Shown here: piece after piece, positions 63,197-64,000 of the stretch
Position numbering within the stretch: position 1 is the stretch's first letter
How the letters are laid out: each line of letters begins with the position of its first letter
NCBI RefSeq assembly: GCF_023016285.1
Contig: NZ_CP095413.1
Location: 4,233,001 to 4,297,000, forward strand
Length of the DNA: 64,000 nt
From: Muricauda sp. SCSIO 64092
Lineage (GTDB): Bacteria; Bacteroidota; Bacteroidia; Flavobacteriales; Flavobacteriaceae
Reading direction: 5' to 3'
Notes under the pieces: generated by a model
What the model saw: the letters and a program-made list of their open reading frames with translations, nothing else
What the model was told of the DNA's origin: nothing
Database searches by the model: none
Position numbers and translations under genes: made by a program

Positions 63197-63211
63197 TCCT
63201 GCCACCCCGAC
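63197..63211 (+). other. att core 4, right end of the element chain
   Basis: TCCTGCCACCCCGAC is the last 15 bases of the tRNA-derived core. With core 3 it defines an element of about 11.4 kb. To the right the sequence looks like host chromosome. Confidence 0.82.
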
Positions 63212-63233
63212 GAACTTAGAAATAGGTTATATC

Positions 63234-63267
63234 AAAACACTATTAATCATATGATTTTCAGTGTTTT
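63234..63267 (+). terminator. Terminator hairpin after att core 4
   Basis: AAAACACT (63234-63241) pairs with AGTGTTTT (63260-63267), with an inner AATCAT/ATGATT pair, then ATTGGTTTTTT. Its position just after the core matches the hairpins behind the other cores. Confidence 0.7.
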
Positions 63268-63559
63268 ATTGGTTTTTTGACCCTTTAAAGACCAATAAGG
63301 GAAATTTCTGAATTACATTCTATGACTTTACGAAGTACTCTCGACTTTTTGAAGCACATCAATTGTTTTCATTGAATTCCATCTTCGAAGTTATTGTCCA
63401 TCCAAAGAAAAGTTTGTACTTCTTTCCTTTCCTTCCTTAATTTTCGATATCCCTGTAATTTCTTCTTATGTCCCACTTTCCATATTGATTAGCACATTTT
63501 AAGGATTTTTTTTAAAAATTAGCGATTCTTTTATGCCCAATCATTAAAAACAGAGACAC
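63268..63559. other. Spacer without a recognisable gene
   Basis: About 290 bases of AT-rich sequence between the element end and the receptor gene. No supported frame or repeat is seen; the promoter of the receptor gene is expected here. Confidence 0.4.
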
Positions 63560-64000
63560 TTGACCTGTCCTTTAGATTTTGACAATAACCGCCGTCCAAA
63601 CTATGCGGCCTTATATTTACACGTTTTTGTTTTTGTTTTTAGTTCATTACACCTGTATTCCAAGAACCTCGATAAAAAATATGCAGTTCAGGAACAGGAG
63701 TTCACCATTAGTGGCTATGTGAATGAAAGGGGAAGTGAAGAGCTTTTATTAGGTGTTTCCATTTATGTGCCGCAACTACAAAAAGGAACTGTAAGCAATG
63801 ACTATGGTTTTTATTCCTTAACCCTCCCAAGGGGAAGACATACACTGGTTGTGTCCTATATTGGTTTTTCCACACGGCGGATCAATGTCGATTTAACCGG
63901 TAATATTGAGTTGGACATCATTCTAAAACCTAACACAGAACAATTAGACGAAGTAGTGGTGACAGCGGGTTCGCAACTTCAGGAAAGTAAAGTGACACAA
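63560..64000 (+). CDS. TonB-dependent receptor, N-terminal part (3' end outside window)
   Basis: The frame is open from 63548 to the window end. The only early start candidate I see is TTG at 63560, so the start is uncertain. A signal-like stretch (AALYLHVFVFVFSSLHLY) is followed by a carboxypeptidase-like regulatory domain (FTISGYVNERGSEELLLGVSI, YGFYSLTLPRGRHTLVVSYIGF) and the beginning of the plug (LDEVVVTAGSQLQESKVTQ). This is the usual N-terminus of Bacteroidetes TonB-linked outer-membrane receptors. It lies just outside the integrated elements and is probably a native chromosomal gene. Confidence 0.82.
   Translation, partial: MTCPLDFDNNRRPNYAALYLHVFVFVFSSLHLYSKNLDKKYAVQEQEFTISGYVNERGSEELLLGVSIYVPQLQKGTVSNDYGFYSLTLPRGRHTLVVSYIGFSTRRINVDLTGNIELDIILKPNTEQLDEVVVTAGSQLQESKVTQ

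Overview
The window reads as an accessory region of a marine Bacteroidetes genome, most likely Flavobacteriaceae. It has Bacteroidetes-type conjugation genes (TraG/J/K/M/N/O/Q), two proteins with type IX secretion type B sorting domains, a SusC/SusD polysaccharide-utilisation locus (PUL) with sulfatases, a FecI/FecR pair, BfmA/BtgA-type mobilisation proteins and AT-rich spacers. No rRNA, complete tRNA or CRISPR array is visible.

The layout is a chain of integrated elements. Four copies of a tRNA 3'-end core (TCTGCCACCCCGAC, with or without extra flanking bases) lie in the same orientation near 16.19, 36.34, 51.77 and 63.20 kb, and each is followed by a terminator-like hairpin. (1) 1-16.2 kb is the right part of an integrative conjugative element: the tra genes, a 2264-residue TraQ-repeat surface lipoprotein, two small lipoproteins and an AbiE toxin-antitoxin pair. 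(2) 16.2-36.3 kb is a decayed mosaic. It holds two broken tyrosine integrases, IS3 and IS6 remnants, two large type IX secreted proteins, an oriT-like region with a damaged BfmA gene, a small lipoprotein cassette, a Fic protein with repeated operators, an operon with a split signal peptidase I, and a truncated metallo-beta-lactamase gene beside a membrane protein gene. (3) 36.3-51.8 kb carries the PUL (sigma, FecR, SusC, SusD, two sulfatases and a clan-D-like glycosidase) between 290-bp direct repeats, then HxlR, nitroreductase and DoxX genes. (4) 51.8-63.2 kb has an intact integrase, a secreted zinc-protease/lipoprotein operon, an intact BfmA with its oriT-like region, a TIR / membrane protein / TIR-like operon, a SEFIR gene and a complete IS1182 element. 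Ordinary chromosome seems to resume at 63.2 kb with a TonB-dependent receptor gene.

The best candidates for something undescribed are the TIR-membrane-TIR operon at 58.3-59.9 kb with the SEFIR gene beside it (probable anti-phage NAD-type signalling, with the membrane protein as effector), the expansion of TraQ into a giant repeat adhesin with a one-module relative next to it, a set of gene cassettes each bounded by its own 8-10 bp inverted pair (attC-like), and three oriT-like regions whose hairpins differ in sequence but keep their pairing.

Decay is widespread: integrases, BfmA, a lipoprotein, signal peptidase I, the metallo-hydrolase and IS genes all carry frameshifts, stops or truncations, as expected when elements pile up at one tRNA site. 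All functional calls come from reading the sequence and recalling families; no search was run.
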